DNA of 64,000 nt, taken from contig UZAN01039539.1 in NCBI GenBank assembly GCA_900618425.1, positions 9,792-73,791 on the forward strand. The letters are read 5' to 3'. Shown here in pieces: positions 26,401 through 38,500 of the stretch (position 1 is the first letter of the stretch; each line of letters begins with the position of its first letter). A model generated the notes under the pieces. It did no database searches, was not told the origin of the DNA, and saw only the letters and a program-made list of their open reading frames with translations. The stretch comes from Echinostoma caproni (Eukaryota > Platyhelminthes > Trematoda > Plagiorchiida > Echinostomatidae). The position numbers and the translations under genes are program-made.

Positions 26401-29400
26401 TGAGTATTTAGTGGATATTCAGCGGCGTTTTAAGTTACTGTGCACCCAAGCGAATCGGTGACTGCGTTTTATCCTTGTTTAATGAAAATCTAGACTGACT
26501 AAGTTCAATAATAATTAATATGAAATTTCTGAGAAAAATAATCCATTTAAGAACTGTACGATAAATAATTTTCAAATAAGAATACTTTGGCTTTAAACAT
26601 GCGGTTAATCACTGAGGAAAATAGTTTCTGCTGGACATCATGGTAAAATACTTTTTCCTCTCATCCAAAAAAAACTTCTTTTTTTTACATAAACAACTGT
26701 TTTCTTGAACAAGGGGTCCCGATGTGACTGACCGTAAACGTTACCGATCATGTCTCATTCAACAAAGTCAATAAACGACAAACGTGGTCTCAAACTTAAT
26801 CCTTCCGACGGTGAAGTTAGGTTTCAACTAGAGAAACCCATGGTTCTTGTTTCGCTCGCTCCTGTTACCGAGTTTCCAATAAACGTTGACGGTTCTGCAA
26901 ATAAACTTAAAAAATAAAAAAATCAATCGTACATAAAGTGAACAACCGCAAAGACGTGTTAGTTATTGATATACAACAAAGCCGTCTTATCATAGGTACC
27001 GACGTCCACTTTCCGCGAATCTGTGCTCACCACAACTAGCCCTGGGAGCCAATGTTGCTCACCCGAAAACGTCCAAAATGTATCACTGGTTGACTTTTAT
27101 CCGCCCAAATTTATCGTGTCATATCAATATCGATGAAATACTCAACCATTTATTAGAGAATATTATCAATCTGTACCGCGATATGGTGCAGTACGCAATT
27201 TAGTCATTTCAAATACAGTAACTGCACACAATGTTTTTCTAACTGATGACGAAGATATCATTACTTAGATTACGGTTCCACAACAAGGTAGATACTTCAG
27301 AAAGGGAAAATGCTAGCTTCATAATTGGTGATAGTCGTGAACGGTCTGTAAATAGAACGAAAAAGTCTATAACAAGCGGTGTCTACTGTTTTATTTCACT
27401 CAGTGCTGTTCCAAATTCCCGCATACAATCAACGCATCCGAGCAAAGTGAAGTGATCGTTCTCAGCCGTAAAACGAACGTGCTAACCGATTTCACTGAAT
27501 TCTGTTTCTTCTTGGGTGCCATTCGTTGCTGAATAAATACGTATTGCAAACGACTGCCAATGAAACTGAAGAAAGATCACTCTTTGAATGTATGAAACGA
27601 GAGAGATGTTTTAGTTTTTGTTCAAAATTACCACAGCTAGGAGTTTCAGAATGTCTGAGTTGCCGGTTGGGGGATTGTACGTTTGGATATCTTAAGTGTG
27701 CTCCTAAATAAGCTTACTTATTTCATTCAATGAACCCTATCAACACGCACTAGCTAATCCATTTAAACACATATATGGGGATTTTATTTGGGAGATTGAA
27801 CCAGTGGATAATTGAATTTTTCGCCAAAGAAAACCCACAGCATTTGATTTCCGCAACTGTGTTACAGGTGTACACTCAGGTAGGAAGCCCAACCGGAGAA
27901 GCAGCTATTCTGAAAAATGAGGATCGGCCACCCGAATAGTCCCTACTTAAATCAAAGCAATTTTGATTGAAAGCAAGCATGTCAGAATTTGGAAAACTAT
28001 TTATCATTAACAAATTCTGAATACACGTGATATTCCGTTTACGTAACGCTCTGACAGCTTGGCAACAAGCACCAGTTCGTTCCGTTAAACCTAATGACTT
28101 GAATATTGACCATTCCAGTTTTAGAAACAACCCAGTCGAATCGGTGTGTGGGTATTCCGTATTTCCATGGTATTTTGATATAATTAAATAGAAGAACACC
28201 ATAGTTTATGATGTCTGCTTAGTACACATTTGTAGGCTTTTGACATAAAATCCAAAATATTATATCACTAGTTTTCAGATGTTAAGTGATTTGGATGAAC
28301 GGTTTTGTAAACAAACTGTCACCTGCACTCCTTCGAGTAAACGGAAAGCGTTGGAGTACATTCAAAAGATACCCCGATTAGTCTTAAAGCGTCTAGCTTT
28401 TGTGTGGTTGACTTATCAACTCAAATACGAAGTTCATTTTGTGCATCAGCATTCGGTGCCAAGCTTGGAACCACATCTTGGTTTTACAACGCAGCTTCAT
28501 TTTGTCAACCAAACAGTGGAGACCCTTCAGGATGATTGTTCTTGCGCTCAAGGGCAGACTACTTTCGCAGTTTTACTATACTGGTGGTAATCAAACCTAC
28601 ATTTAGTCCTGAGTAATAACGGGCGGCGGTAATTATATATGGTATAAAGAAACACCCACTGACGTGGCGTATACTCTCCAGCGATCCTGCAGTTTACCTG
28701 TGTCATAGCAGATATCAAATGGTTCACGATTTAAATGACGAGGGTGTTGGGTGAGTTCAAATTACCAATTCTCAATGTAATATAAAGGTGTGGGTGATGA
28801 CTACAAAGATAAATAACATTTACTGTGCTATCAGTACCCCTGACAAATCTACCGGTTGCAAAATCCTCTGCCCACGGGTGTCGCATTGGGGTCAAAATTA
28901 ATAGTCGCTCAACCTCAGAAGTGCTGCTGAACGGGAACGCGTGACCGATTTGGGGGAAAAACGCGCAAATTTGGACGGAACCCATCGCAACGAAATCAAC
29001 TCACGCATAAATCGAAAGTTTAATCTTCCTCTTGGAACAGATTAAAATCTGTTCAATTGGAAATCTACAACTTAAAAGTTCAAAGGGTCAAGCCAAAAAT
29101 GAAATATCCTCAGCCATGATTTTTCACGTTCCTGTTATTTAGGGCCGTAAATCAATTCAGTGAGTGGAGGAGATGTCTGTTCACAATCCCAAGATCAGAA
29201 TGCTTTCCCAGGGAGCTAGCATTTTATGAATGTTGACTCATCATAAGGTCGAGATATTGATCACAGTGGGAAAATGTAAACTGTAATGTAAACTGTATGC
29301 GCAAAAATGACCATCAAAGATGGGATACCTGCAGTTTGCCTAAGAGATTTTTATTGAAATTTAAAAAAAACTTGATCATATCAATTGACATTGTACGTTC

Positions 29401-29932
29401 TCAAACCATTGAAAGTTTCGATGAGAACAATTCCTAAGCGGGGAGGAGATATGAGAGCAAGAAGAAGTATCATGATCACAGGATGCGCTGAATTCAACTA
29501 CTTCATGGTAATCTAATCAGCTGTGTACATACATTCGAATCACGTTTGGTTAAAGGATTAACAGGTTTGGGAACAGGCGAACACACACGGGGAATAGAAA
29601 TGAAACGATACGATAAAACCAAAGGTCACAAAGATAAACCGAATTGGGCATAGGGGCAGGGAGTGGAATCACTGCCGAATGGAGGGAGAAAAGTGGGAGG
29701 AGGACAGTGACACCTAGGAGAGCAACGCAAGGCTGGCCACACATTTGGCCTGTTTACGCAAATCGGGCGTGTTGGAATATTTCCAAAAAACGGTCCTGTT
29801 CGAAGTTGCTTTTTTATTTTCAATAGCGTTCGAAATATGGTAAATTGTCATTTCCACAACAAATTATCTCATTTGGGACAAGTTTGCAGAATTCTCACCC
29901 GCACACAGGATAGTTGATGGAACGATCCACTA
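23401..29932. other. No gene recognised; a few weak frames
   Basis: I see nothing certain. Two frames deserve mention. At 27526-27711 (plus, 61 codons) there is a cysteine-rich end (ECMKRERCFSFC, then SECLSCRLGDC) that could be part of a small disulfide-rich exon but matches no family I know. At 28279-28590 (plus, 103 codons) the frame is preceded by a splice-acceptor-like ACTAGTTTTCAG. A purine-rich, GC-richer patch near 29640-29760 may be old repeat. A (TA)n microsatellite occurs near 25826-25845. Confidence 0.4.
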
Positions 29933-31020
29933 TTAAACGACCATTGTTATTTTCACCATATCAAACAGCAGCAATCTACTCCAACATGTGTAATTGATTT
30001 TTGGTCCTTGAACGAAATTACTGATCGCATCTTTTTGCGTACTCCTTACAAGTGAGTAGTATCTCACAACATTGTAACTTTGAATGGCAGCCACTTCAGC
30101 GAAGCGTGCTAGATGGCTTCCTTTCTGGTAGATCAAGACACGAAAGGCGTCCCTAGGCATGTCACTTTCTTCGCAATCCATTATATGTCGAGTGATTGAA
30201 CTGGACGGAAACTTGGACCCCTTAGATGGTAAATATTTAGGTGCATGCTTTGCTATGCTGGTAGACATTCGTTTCTCAGTTCATTCAACGTACTTGCTGC
30301 CACAAGTACACTGAAATAAATAAACTTAAGAGTCCCGTTTATCTAGATTGGATTCTTTGAGCATTCGTCTTGTGTTCTGCATATCATTAGGGAGGCAACG
30401 TTATACGTTTTCTCAACCGCTTTTTCATTCTACGCTGTATCCGCTTGTCATTTCGATCAACTTGAAACGGCATGGTAATTAAACAGCTTTTTAAGGCGGT
30501 TTCACTTTGTTCCAGTTTATTTAGCGGCGTTCCATACTTTGAAATACATTGTTTAGGATATTCATTGTCATGCAGTGCCTGGATATGCACGTATAACGTT
30601 TCACTGAAGCAGATTTTCCTGACTCTAGAAATTAAACTGTGCACTAACGATAGTTTGAACTCTATTGGACAGAAACTTCTAAAATTAGTTTACTGTCCCG
30701 TCCACGTTGGTTTGTGAAGTACAGATCTCATGAGAGATCCGTCCTCTTTTCCCGTGGTTTCCGCATCCAGGAACTGGAAGGAAGATTCAAATGCGCGCTC
30801 TAAAAATAATTCAACATTCAAATGTGAACGGTTGAGTTTTCTGTGCATTATTTATGCTTGTGCGCTGTCATTCAGTATGACAAATCTGTCATCCACGTAA
30901 CGGCCATATAAGTGTATGCTCTTTATGTATTGTCATTGTTTTGTATTTTCCAGGTTTCACATGCTGCTTCTTCTTGTTCTAATGAAAGCGTTAGAGGGAA
31001 CTAGTTGCATGGGATCGTAG
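29933..31020 (-). mobile_element. Penelope-like element: RT palm to GIY-YIG, decayed
   Basis: The minus strand contains, in correct PLE order, the back half of the reverse transcriptase and the endonuclease. The motif C block reads LYGRYVDDRFVILND, with YVDD at 30888-30899 (two metal-binding Asp). It is followed by SFQFLDAETTGKEDGSLMRS and VLHKPTWTGQ. The thumb reads SFCPIEFKLSLV and SRVRKIC, then HDNEYPKQCISKYG (the NGYP..FI block). A basic linker ends RRMKKRLRKR near 30400. The GIY-YIG region starts CTCGSKYVE near 30270-30300, then MSTSIAKHAPKYLP, SSSITRHIMDC and DAFRVLIYQKG. RT function is cDNA synthesis from the nicked target, and the GIY-YIG domain makes the nick. The copy is inactive: stops interrupt the RT (after TWTGQ and before IMHRKLN), and a stop follows KYVE where YVG is expected. 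The RT N-terminal half (motifs 1-B) is missing or too degraded upstream of 31.02 kb. Confidence 0.85.
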
Positions 31021-32400
31021 CTAGTCTTATATTGGAATGACCCCGGATCTTGGTAAGCCGACGAACGGTTGAAGGTTCATGAGGGTCCGATCGTTTGACC
31101 AAAATCTTTTGCATGTTACTTATTCATTTTTTAATTAAAAATAGATCCGGGTAGTATTCCTAAATCTATGAAGTATAGAATGGAAGAGATTCTGTGTTGA
31201 TTGCAATCGAAGACACGTTAGTATGCGAACTTGTGCGGTAAAGAAAAGGTTGACGATCATTTGATGAAATAAAAAGTACGTAAACAACTGGAAAGTAGAA
31301 TTGATTTTATTGGGAAATACCGAATGCTGAGACAAGAGTAGATGCCAGATTATACTCTCAAAGGGGAACGATCACTATAAAATTTTAAAAAGGTCAATTG
31401 ATTGAGGTTAAGCCATCGACTGCGGTATGGCAACGTAATATGACGACATTTAGTAAAACTACAGGATCCTAAAAAGAAAACATACCGCACATACAATGAA
31501 ATTACCAAACTTTTAGTGGTATTTTATCTTTAACATATGCAATATTGTACAATATAATGTTTAAATTGATAAACCTAAAACTGGGGTCCCAAACCGAAGC
31601 GGGCCTATTCGAACCATCCCAGAGCCAGATCAGAAGTAACCCATGAAGTCCAAGGATTCGAAGATGAAACAATTGTTTATTTATCGACTGTATATTGTAT
31701 AGATGTAGAACAGATGAAAATTTAAAATATGGCTATGGTCATGTGATCTCTAAAACGAGAACCAAGGAGAATCGTAGTTGGATTCCGCATGCTATGCATC
31801 ATACAGAAAGAAGTCCATGATTGTTAAATTTCAGGAAACGGTGATGTGGGCATGAAGATCAGCTTGTCAAATGAGTTACAGATATCTGTTTTAGTGCCTA
31901 ACTTCAAAACCTTGATAGATGTAAGTATTCCTTGTGAACTTAAGTTTCATTCAATTGGGTGTCTTTCATGCAATGGGAGCTGGACGTTGTGAGCAAGACC
32001 TATTCTTGTGAACTATGATGGACATGAATTTGGATGACTGCGTAAATACACAACCCTAATGAAGTACAAAGCTTAGGTTTCAAATATTTGCAATTTGAAA
32101 AATATTGGTTTTTCATTTCCCGTCATTGGCGAGTTTAATTTATACCAAAAAATAGCTCTTGGTACATTTTTAAACAAGTGCAAATGTTGCGATTTTATTG
32201 ATCATGTACTTGTCAAATTGTCTGGCCCTTCAGTATATTGAGAAATAAATAATTTTGCAACACTAATGAAGCATGGAATCATTTATCATCATATCATACG
32301 TTGATGCGTTGCTTTTTTGAATAATGGAAGCATAATAGCCTTAACCATCAGCTAAAAGCGACTGATTGAAAACAACTGTTTGTGTGTCCTTCTGTTGCTC
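31021..32400. other. No gene recognised
   Basis: The N-terminal half of the PLE RT should lie here if the element were complete on the minus strand, but I could not follow it beyond about 31.0 kb. There are no other features. Confidence 0.45.
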
Positions 32401-32505
32401 GAGATGAGAAATGTTGGTTTCGGCTAAAGCATTTTGGATTTTGGCTAAAGAAATGCAGGTCGAGGCTAAAGGATTGCGGGTTTTTCCTAAAGCTTGATGG
32501 AAAAA
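32401..32505. repeat. 21-bp tandem repeat, about five imperfect units
   Basis: Units start at 32401, 32422, 32443, 32464 and 32485, exactly 21 bases apart. The best units begin GGCTAAAG (32422, 32443, 32464); the fourth reads TCCTAAAG and the first is more diverged. Because 21 is a multiple of three, the minus strand keeps one frame open across the array (32348-32539, 63 codons). That frame gives seven-residue repeats of the type FSQNPKC / FSRNQHF / FSLDLHF. It may be a short minisatellite. A coding role is possible but not supported by anything else nearby. Confidence 0.72.
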
Positions 32506-35239
32506 GTTGTAGAAAGATGAACGTGTTTTCTAACCGCAACAGCTACTAACGGCTTCACCGGTTGTTATCGCACAACTGACTAGTTTGAACTATGTGCTTA
32601 ACGTTTACATTGAATAAATACACGTGTATGAAGTCAGCTTTTAATCGGGAAACCGCGATCAATAAGATACAGGTTGATAATATCCTGAGTATCGAAGATG
32701 GACGGTGGTGTTATCGGGTCACTAACTCAGGACTCTCACTCAGATGGTGGTTCAGTTCACCATGGATGGAAATTAGTGCCACTCAACATTAGAAATCAAT
32801 GTAGCTGCCGTCAGGTGATCGGCAACAAAACATTTTACATATATTTTCTTGTATGTGCACTAATTTAAAGGTTGTACACTTGCTGATCAGCCAATATAAT
32901 AATGCTATTTAGATTGAAATAACTTGGTGTCAGTTTAAGCCCAACAAAAATGATAATGATGGATGTATTTGCGCAAAACAGATAGCCCTAAACGCAAAGG
33001 ATTCCAAAAAACAAGTAAAAGTTTGGCAACTGTTGTCTTCACTGTCTTATTCGTATGGAGAAAATGAATGAAACCCAACTTGTCATGCAAAAATTGTTCA
33101 ACACATGTAGGTTGTACAGTGCAATGATCTGGCAACTATATTTGCTAGTATACAGCTCTATTTTGATCCGGTGCCATAGCTTACCTTGGGTGTGGCTTCC
33201 TACTTCGGATTGCCTGACTCAAGTTCTCGGTGAGCAAAATAACAGTGTGATCAGAACAGATTCACAAACTCGGTTGTTTCCCGTATTCGTATTTAGAATG
33301 CCATAAAGGTTTCTGTTCATAAACGACTGATTCCTGAAAATCAGCGCAGAGCTTCCAGGGCGGTATTTTTATGTAATCCTTGCCGGAATTATTTTGAGAA
33401 ATTCCATTGCACAAGAAATATATTTTTAGCTTCATATTACGTTTATCCTGTTACCTCAGTTGTGTAACCTTCCAGTTATTCAAACCGACACACAGAAACA
33501 CACACGTTTTATTAGCTAAGTAAAGCTTTTTGCAAGAATATTTGCAAAAAAAGACCAAACAGTGAAATTAACGTGATTTTATTCATATTTTGGTGAACTA
33601 TCAAGACCACTCTGCTAATTAAAACAAGCACACCAAAACGAATTCGCAACCTATTCGTGCAGCCCATGAAACGGTAGTGTTTCTGTTGACCAAAAACATC
33701 TTCCTCCAAATATAAAACCGTAGTCAACGCTTTCAATGTAAATATGTTTCTCGACCGTTTCTTTAATTCAACTGAGACCGGACGATCCAGTCCCTTTCTC
33801 CCTGCTGCTAGTTTATTCAAATCTTCCCTGGTGTTCCTTTTAGCAGTATTTGATTAGTACGTAGCAAATTGATGTTGCGTCCGCCTTGCAGATTTTATTC
33901 CAGTGATATTAGATAACCCTCACTCTTCCCCCGCCTGGAAAGCCCATCGTGTCTAATGAGGCATGAAATTCAACAATCCCAAATATGAAGCATCTCAAAT
34001 CTGCCGGCCTTATGAGTGACATCAGATGGGAATTCATTGGGGAAGATGAAATGGGTGTTTGGCTAATCCATCAATTATTTTAGGGAATGCAAGCACTAGC
34101 ACAGGAGAGTCTGCTTCACGTCTATTGCATTACAATCCAGGAGTATGTGTCTCCAAAAGCGGGCTATTTTGTGAGTGCTTTTGTCTGAAAACACTGAGTC
34201 ATTTGTAATAATGTGCACACAGTTGATCTGTTTCGTTTGAACGAATTCAGTTATTATTCACTTCTAGCATGCTGGTTAAAATATGGTAGTAAACTTGAAT
34301 CTGTCTACATGGATTCAATATCTTTGGAACAATAAATTGCATCATATGCATCATTTAAATATTTAGAAACCGGGAACAACAGACTTGTTCTCCTTCACAC
34401 CGAGCATTCTCTTTTATTTCACGAAACCAATGTTGTTTTTGTGTGCGCGNNNTTACGGATGTTTTGCTGATTTTCCAGGAGAACAAGGTGATTGAATTAT
34501 ATCTATTTAGCCTATGCCATGTCAGATCAAAATGGTGACCAGCCATTAAAGTTATTCGGGTGCGTCATTTCGGTGCAAGGTCGTCCCAACCCTGACGTTC
34601 ATCTGTCGTATAAAGACTACATGGGGCGGTGTTCATGAGTCTCCTTTACCCTAAAACGTATTGTACCGATTAAACACGATGCCAAACCAATAAGCATTGA
34701 AATTTGTTCAAACTTTGAATGCAATGATTTCATGAGTTGAACAAAATAATCCTCATACAAGTCCAAACACTTGAAAGAATTACACATGTATTTCATCAAC
34801 AAAATCCTAATTATGCATTGCTCTCCAATTCATTCTCTCACACAGAGTGTGAACAACGTCTACAAGAACGCACATTATATGTTTATACCAATCCGACGAG
34901 ACGGCGCCTTGATGTGTTTTGTTGGCTTGTGCACCTTTTTAACCCAAAGAGCCACAAGGGTTGGCTTTGGTGAGTCAAGTTCTAGTCATGCCTAGAAGGT
35001 GTGAATGGGTAGATGCAGTTTGCAAGGCCTTGTGAATCTCTAACTCTGGGTTTTTCAACCTGAGGGCTCTGATTTAAGTGAATCAACAAGCGAGTCTTAC
35101 ATAGATAATGCATTTTTTTGTGTTTGATGTTTGCTGTCTATCAATGACATAAATTAAGGATCTTAGTATTATTAGCCACCCGGGTGCGACAGGTCTGTCT
35201 CCGAGGTAATTGTTTAGCAACTTATGAGACGATGACGCC
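32506..35239. other. No gene recognised; short undetermined bases at 34450
   Basis: Intergenic DNA. Three undetermined bases lie at 34450-34452. Frames such as 33055-33306 (plus) and 33512-33820 (minus, 102 codons) have no motif that I recognise. Confidence 0.5.
34450..34452. other. Undetermined bases (NNN)
   Basis: Three N bases follow GTGTGCGCG. They are an assembly or consensus ambiguity, not a biological feature. Confidence 0.95.
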
Positions 35240-35590
35240 GGCTCACTGGATTAGCAAGTTGTAAGCATCATACTGAACGATTAAGTGGAAGCCTCAGTGA
35301 TACACTGGATACCCGTCAACAGTCGCTCGTGCGCATTGAAGTCTCGGGCTTCCGTTAGTGTTCGGAAGAGCAACGACACCAAAATATGTTTGTTCATCAT
35401 TTCCGCATATATATCAACCAACTTGATTCTCTTTTCACAATGGGACAGAATTTACGACAAACTGGCCGAATTCAATGGGTCGAGCTGCAGCTCTGACATT
35501 ATAGTGCTGGCAGTTGATTCACGCGAGTGCTGACTATGCATTTCAGTTAGCTAGTATAATTCAATTCACCCTGCTGACAGTAGCAAACAT
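35240..35590 (+). mobile_element. LINE fragment: apurinic-like endonuclease domain, decayed
   Basis: The plus frame reads SIILND, stop, then VEASVIHWIPVNSRSCALKS, ICLFIISAYISTN, DRIYDKLAEF and SSDIIVLAVDSREC. This matches the middle of the LINE-type endonuclease (EEP family): 'W.P.N.R.C..RL', then 'VSAYAPT', then '.FY..L', then 'D.(V/I)VLAGDFNA'. In an active enzyme the last motif would be GD.NA, with Asp and Asn in the active site. Here it is VDSRE, so the catalytic pair is lost. A stop precedes the first block, and the homology fades after 35.54 kb. The domain nicks target DNA in LINE retrotransposition. No RT half follows, so this is an isolated relic, perhaps of a CR1/RTE/Jockey-like element; I cannot assign the clade. 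Confidence 0.66.
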
Positions 35591-38500
35591 TGATCGCCAT
35601 CAGACAACTGAAAATATACATTGAAAGCGTCGCATAAGAAATGTGTGCTGAACGATGAAAGAAATGAAGATGAAGACAAAAAGGCACTAATTGACATACA
35701 AATTAGGGTTTTCGCTAAAGAGTGAACAGAAAGACGTTACATAGGATATCGGTGAAAAATAACATGACCAATTATCGAGAGATGATAATAAATCAACTCT
35801 GCACTGGTTCAGAATACAGTGAATAGTGAGCAGTCATGGTGAAGTAACAACGTTGATCCGGCGTCCAACGCATGAACCATGAAATCTGAAGTCGTGATGA
35901 AAATGACCGCCCCGAAATCAGATTCCTTATTGATCATTTTCTATTAATATATGCTTTTAGAGAATCCCAGAAAGCATCGTGAACTGCTTTGCAATCGGAC
36001 TTTCATGACAGGAAAAGCTAAACCTAGTGAACCATTTTGACAAGAGAGGCAATGTGGAGAATAATTGCAATCTGCATATTATGTGTCATCTGCATGCAAT
36101 CTTCCGAAAGTTATTCTTGGTGACCTTAAGAACCGAGCTCGTTTGAGGGAATGGGCATACTTTCAATGGGATTGGTGTGGATGGGAGAAATGTCCAGTTG
36201 GTGTCCGTATTGTTATCGATGCAGCTCTCTCAACGCCTGGCGGTGCATCAATACACGTTTGTAGTCACCGACCTAGCACAAACAGGTTTCACCACTTCCC
36301 AAGCCAGGCACGCTGAAAAGCACATACTCCGTGGAATACACAGTAAACTGCAGTTTGTTATGCCAATGCTAGCATAAAAGTTTTATAACATTTTATTATA
36401 CACAGAAATATAAAAGAATTCATAGTTTAGCATTTGTTAGTTGATAATCTTCAAAATTATCCAAATGATTTGACTAACCTAATTCATTATATCAAATAAT
36501 ACGGCACTATGTTCAAACCGTCAAAAAACGTGGATATTGTGACTTCACAAAATGGAAAATGAGAAATAACATGAGTAATAATACTTTGCATTTGTTTCAG
36601 TAGAAACAATCTTCTGTTTTTTTGCAATAATGTTCAATAATGAGGGTTTTTGTGAAAAATTATTTTTCCAGCCTCTCATGGTATAGAAACAGTTTTCGTA
36701 TGATCTATATTGTGAGTAATTTCGCAGTGAGCCCACCTGCTCCATTGTCGATGGCAAGTTTAAATATTCCCTGTGAAGTTTCATACGGTTTGTTTAACAA
36801 AAGTGGCGTCCAACGTTTTGTATTAGAAATGGTGAACTGTAAAATGGCCAGATTATGTCGCTGTACTAATAACAGTGATTCAATTTGGTTAAACCACTAT
36901 TGAATAGTGGATTCCGGAACCTAGCAAACATCATTGATTTTTTGTAGCAATTCGATCGCTTTCATTGAGAGTAGCGGCAGCAATAACTCGAGGCAATCAA
37001 AGAGCTATTGCGAGTTTTCTCGCATGTAATACAAATAATATGAGGGGCTCAAGGTGCATTTGTCCTAAATTTAAACACCCTTTATCCGTTACCCGCATCG
37101 GTATCTTCAATGTTTAGACATCAGTTGCACCAGACGACAATAGGAAATATATATATATATGTATCAGTTAGGCCTCAGTGAACGAAGTTGATTGAACATG
37201 CAAACACAGCTCTAAACGTTGCGGATGTCTCAGCAGTGGCATGGAACTATTTTAATATCTTTGAACAATAAACACCGATTAGATTTGTTGCAGGTGGCCT
37301 AAACAACTAGAGAAAGAAATGCATCAAACGTAACGACGTACAGAGGGATTTAATTGACGCAAATAAAGTATGTTTTCTTCCCTTAAAGAGCTAAATCCAC
37401 CAGCCAAGGTAAAAAAACTTGGTACAAGTGAACCCGTAAAACCCTTTGTCATCCATGTCCTAGATCCCAATCCAGAAGAGTAACTAAAAAACTAAATGTA
37501 TGCTTCGATTTATTTTTTGATAGAGATTATATCGAAAGCGATTTATAAACACTCCCCTTAGAATTGACGAAAGCCTTCTTAAGCAATTAAATTACCATTC
37601 AACTATGGACCATTTTATTATGACATAGTAGGTCATCTGAGAATGGTCGTTGGTCTGTATGGTTCGATTCAGCAAATACATTCAGCGGTTGTCAAATTGG
37701 CGAACTACTTTCTGAGTACAGTTCTGTCTATATAACAAACGAGTATTGACATGTGTACTATTATTTTTCCAAAAGGACTCCGTGTTCATGGAGATCAGTA
37801 CTGACATGTGTTAGAGGAAAACACTGTGCTCTATTTTACGTCAGGTCAGTAAAAGGTCCAGGTTTGATTGCACTAATTTACGAAGTACACTTTTTTAACA
37901 CTTCTATTAATAAAAGCGCACATAACTGGGGAAAAGCCATGTCACGGTAACCAAGAAATAATCGGTATGATCACTAGAACAAATAATTTACTAGTGTAGA
38001 GACGCCTTTGGTTGTCATGCTTATTGTGGTGTTTCAAACTCAGAATATATCTTGACATTTTTGTATAAAACCTGAAGTAGTTCTTGCCTCACACGTATGG
38101 CGCTTGTCTCCGTTACCAGCTGTACTGGAGGAATTTTATCAAAACCTATTACCATAGACGTTTACCATTGGAAAACTCTCCGAATTGTATATTATCTGTA
38201 CTAAGGAATGACAGTAACAAATCATGGGCTCCAGAAAAAAAGAAGACATTAAATTTATAAATTATTCCTGGAAGATCTTGCGCCGGTGCCCGATTGTGAC
38301 TGCACATTCCCACATACCGTGCACACAAAGACCGGATCCCGTATTCACCAATTATAACAAACTGCTAGTATTACTTTTTGTTTTACACATAAAAAACAAA
38401 ACAATGGCGCAGTACGAATATTTGGCAATAAACGCACAGGAATGTTTTGATTAATGCCGATTTCTGACATGGAAATAAATGTCTTTGGTGTTTCTGAATT

